Below the pieces are notes generated by a model. That model was given only the letters and a program-made list of their open reading frames with translations, was not told the origin of the DNA and made no database searches. Positions 24,470 through 24,607 of a DNA stretch of 24,607 bases are shown here, in pieces. Position numbers and translations under genes: made by a program. Source of the stretch: JAJFVC01 sp039698075 (GTDB lineage Bacteria; Planctomycetota; Planctomycetia; Pirellulales; Thermoguttaceae); the NCBI GenBank assembly GCA_039698075.1, contig JBDKTJ010000169.1, forward strand, positions 1-24,607. The letters are read 5' to 3'. The stretch's first letter is position 1, and each line of letters opens with the position of its first letter.

Positions 24470-24607
24470 AGCCTCAAAATACATACGATTGACGGACGGC
24501 CGGGTTTTGTGACGCCGTTGCGGCAGTCGTTGTTGTGTGATTTAATAGACGTGTTGTTCTCGGCTGATCCATCCTGCCGCTTTTAACTGCATTCCTCGTT
24601 GAATTGA
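24470..24607. other. Terminal non-coding stretch
   Basis: No gene is seen in these last 138 bases. A small hairpin GCCG-TTG-CGGC (24514-24524), extendable by GAC/GTC with a bulged A, might act as a weak terminator for the transporter gene but lacks a T-run. TTGCGG (24518) and TTTAAT (24541) are 17 bases apart but poor promoter matches. Confidence 0.3.

Noticed and set aside
24518..24546. TTGCGG...TTTAAT as a promoter for a gene beyond the window
   Set aside because: The spacing is right but the -35 match is only 3/6 and no gene start is visible.

Overview
The window looks like chromosomal DNA from a Planctomycetota bacterium, most likely Pirellulales-like. This is inferred from gene content and style, not from a marker gene. 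The signs are a moderately high GC content, a GldA/GldF-GldG/DUF4340 ABC cassette, an S46 dipeptidyl-peptidase, a eukaryotic-type UDP-sugar pyrophosphorylase, and lipid A/LPS core genes (so a diderm envelope). A REP-like palindrome and a CTGACAA heptamer tract of a kind I associate with this phylum also fit. Fifteen protein genes fill almost all of the window. No intergenic stretch exceeds 300 bases. I saw no tRNA, rRNA, CRISPR array, transposase or phage gene.

Layout: (1) 178-5408, plus: an ABC ATPase, a permease fused to a GldG-like extracytoplasmic domain, and a DUF4340 protein, probably one operon behind a promoter near position 33. (2) 5478-7867, minus: a Wzz-like lipoprotein and a UAP1-like nucleotidyltransferase overlapping by ATGA, behind a good sigma70-type promoter (7917-7946). 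(3) 8015-11604, plus: a secreted S46 dipeptidyl-peptidase, then a beta-CASP metallo-beta-lactamase RNase with its own candidate promoter. (4) 11653-12717, minus: a secreted protein of unknown function with TPR-like helices. (5) 12808-15802, plus: lpxK, a waaF-like heptosyltransferase and a WaaP/InaA-like kinase, coupled through TGATG junctions. (6) 15799-19074, minus: carB, whose stop codon overlaps that of the kinase. (7) 19203-21301, plus: rlmN and an atypical SDR/NmrA protein, overlapping by 28 nt. (8) 21388-24469, plus: a secreted M2 (ACE-like) metallopeptidase followed by a POT-family proton/peptide symporter.

Two functional themes stand out. The first is envelope building: lipid A 4'-kinase, heptosyltransferase, core kinase, UDP-sugar supply, a Wzz-like lipoprotein and the Gld-type ABC machine. 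The second is peptide scavenging: exported peptidases that release dipeptides from N-termini (S46) and probably C-termini (M2), with a di/tripeptide importer next to the latter. The rest is housekeeping (carB, rlmN, beta-CASP RNase). I found no clearly undescribed multi-gene system. The most unusual items are the lipid-anchored Wzz-like protein without its second membrane helix, the candidate operator repeats between carB and rlmN, and the possible leaderless gene at 12717.
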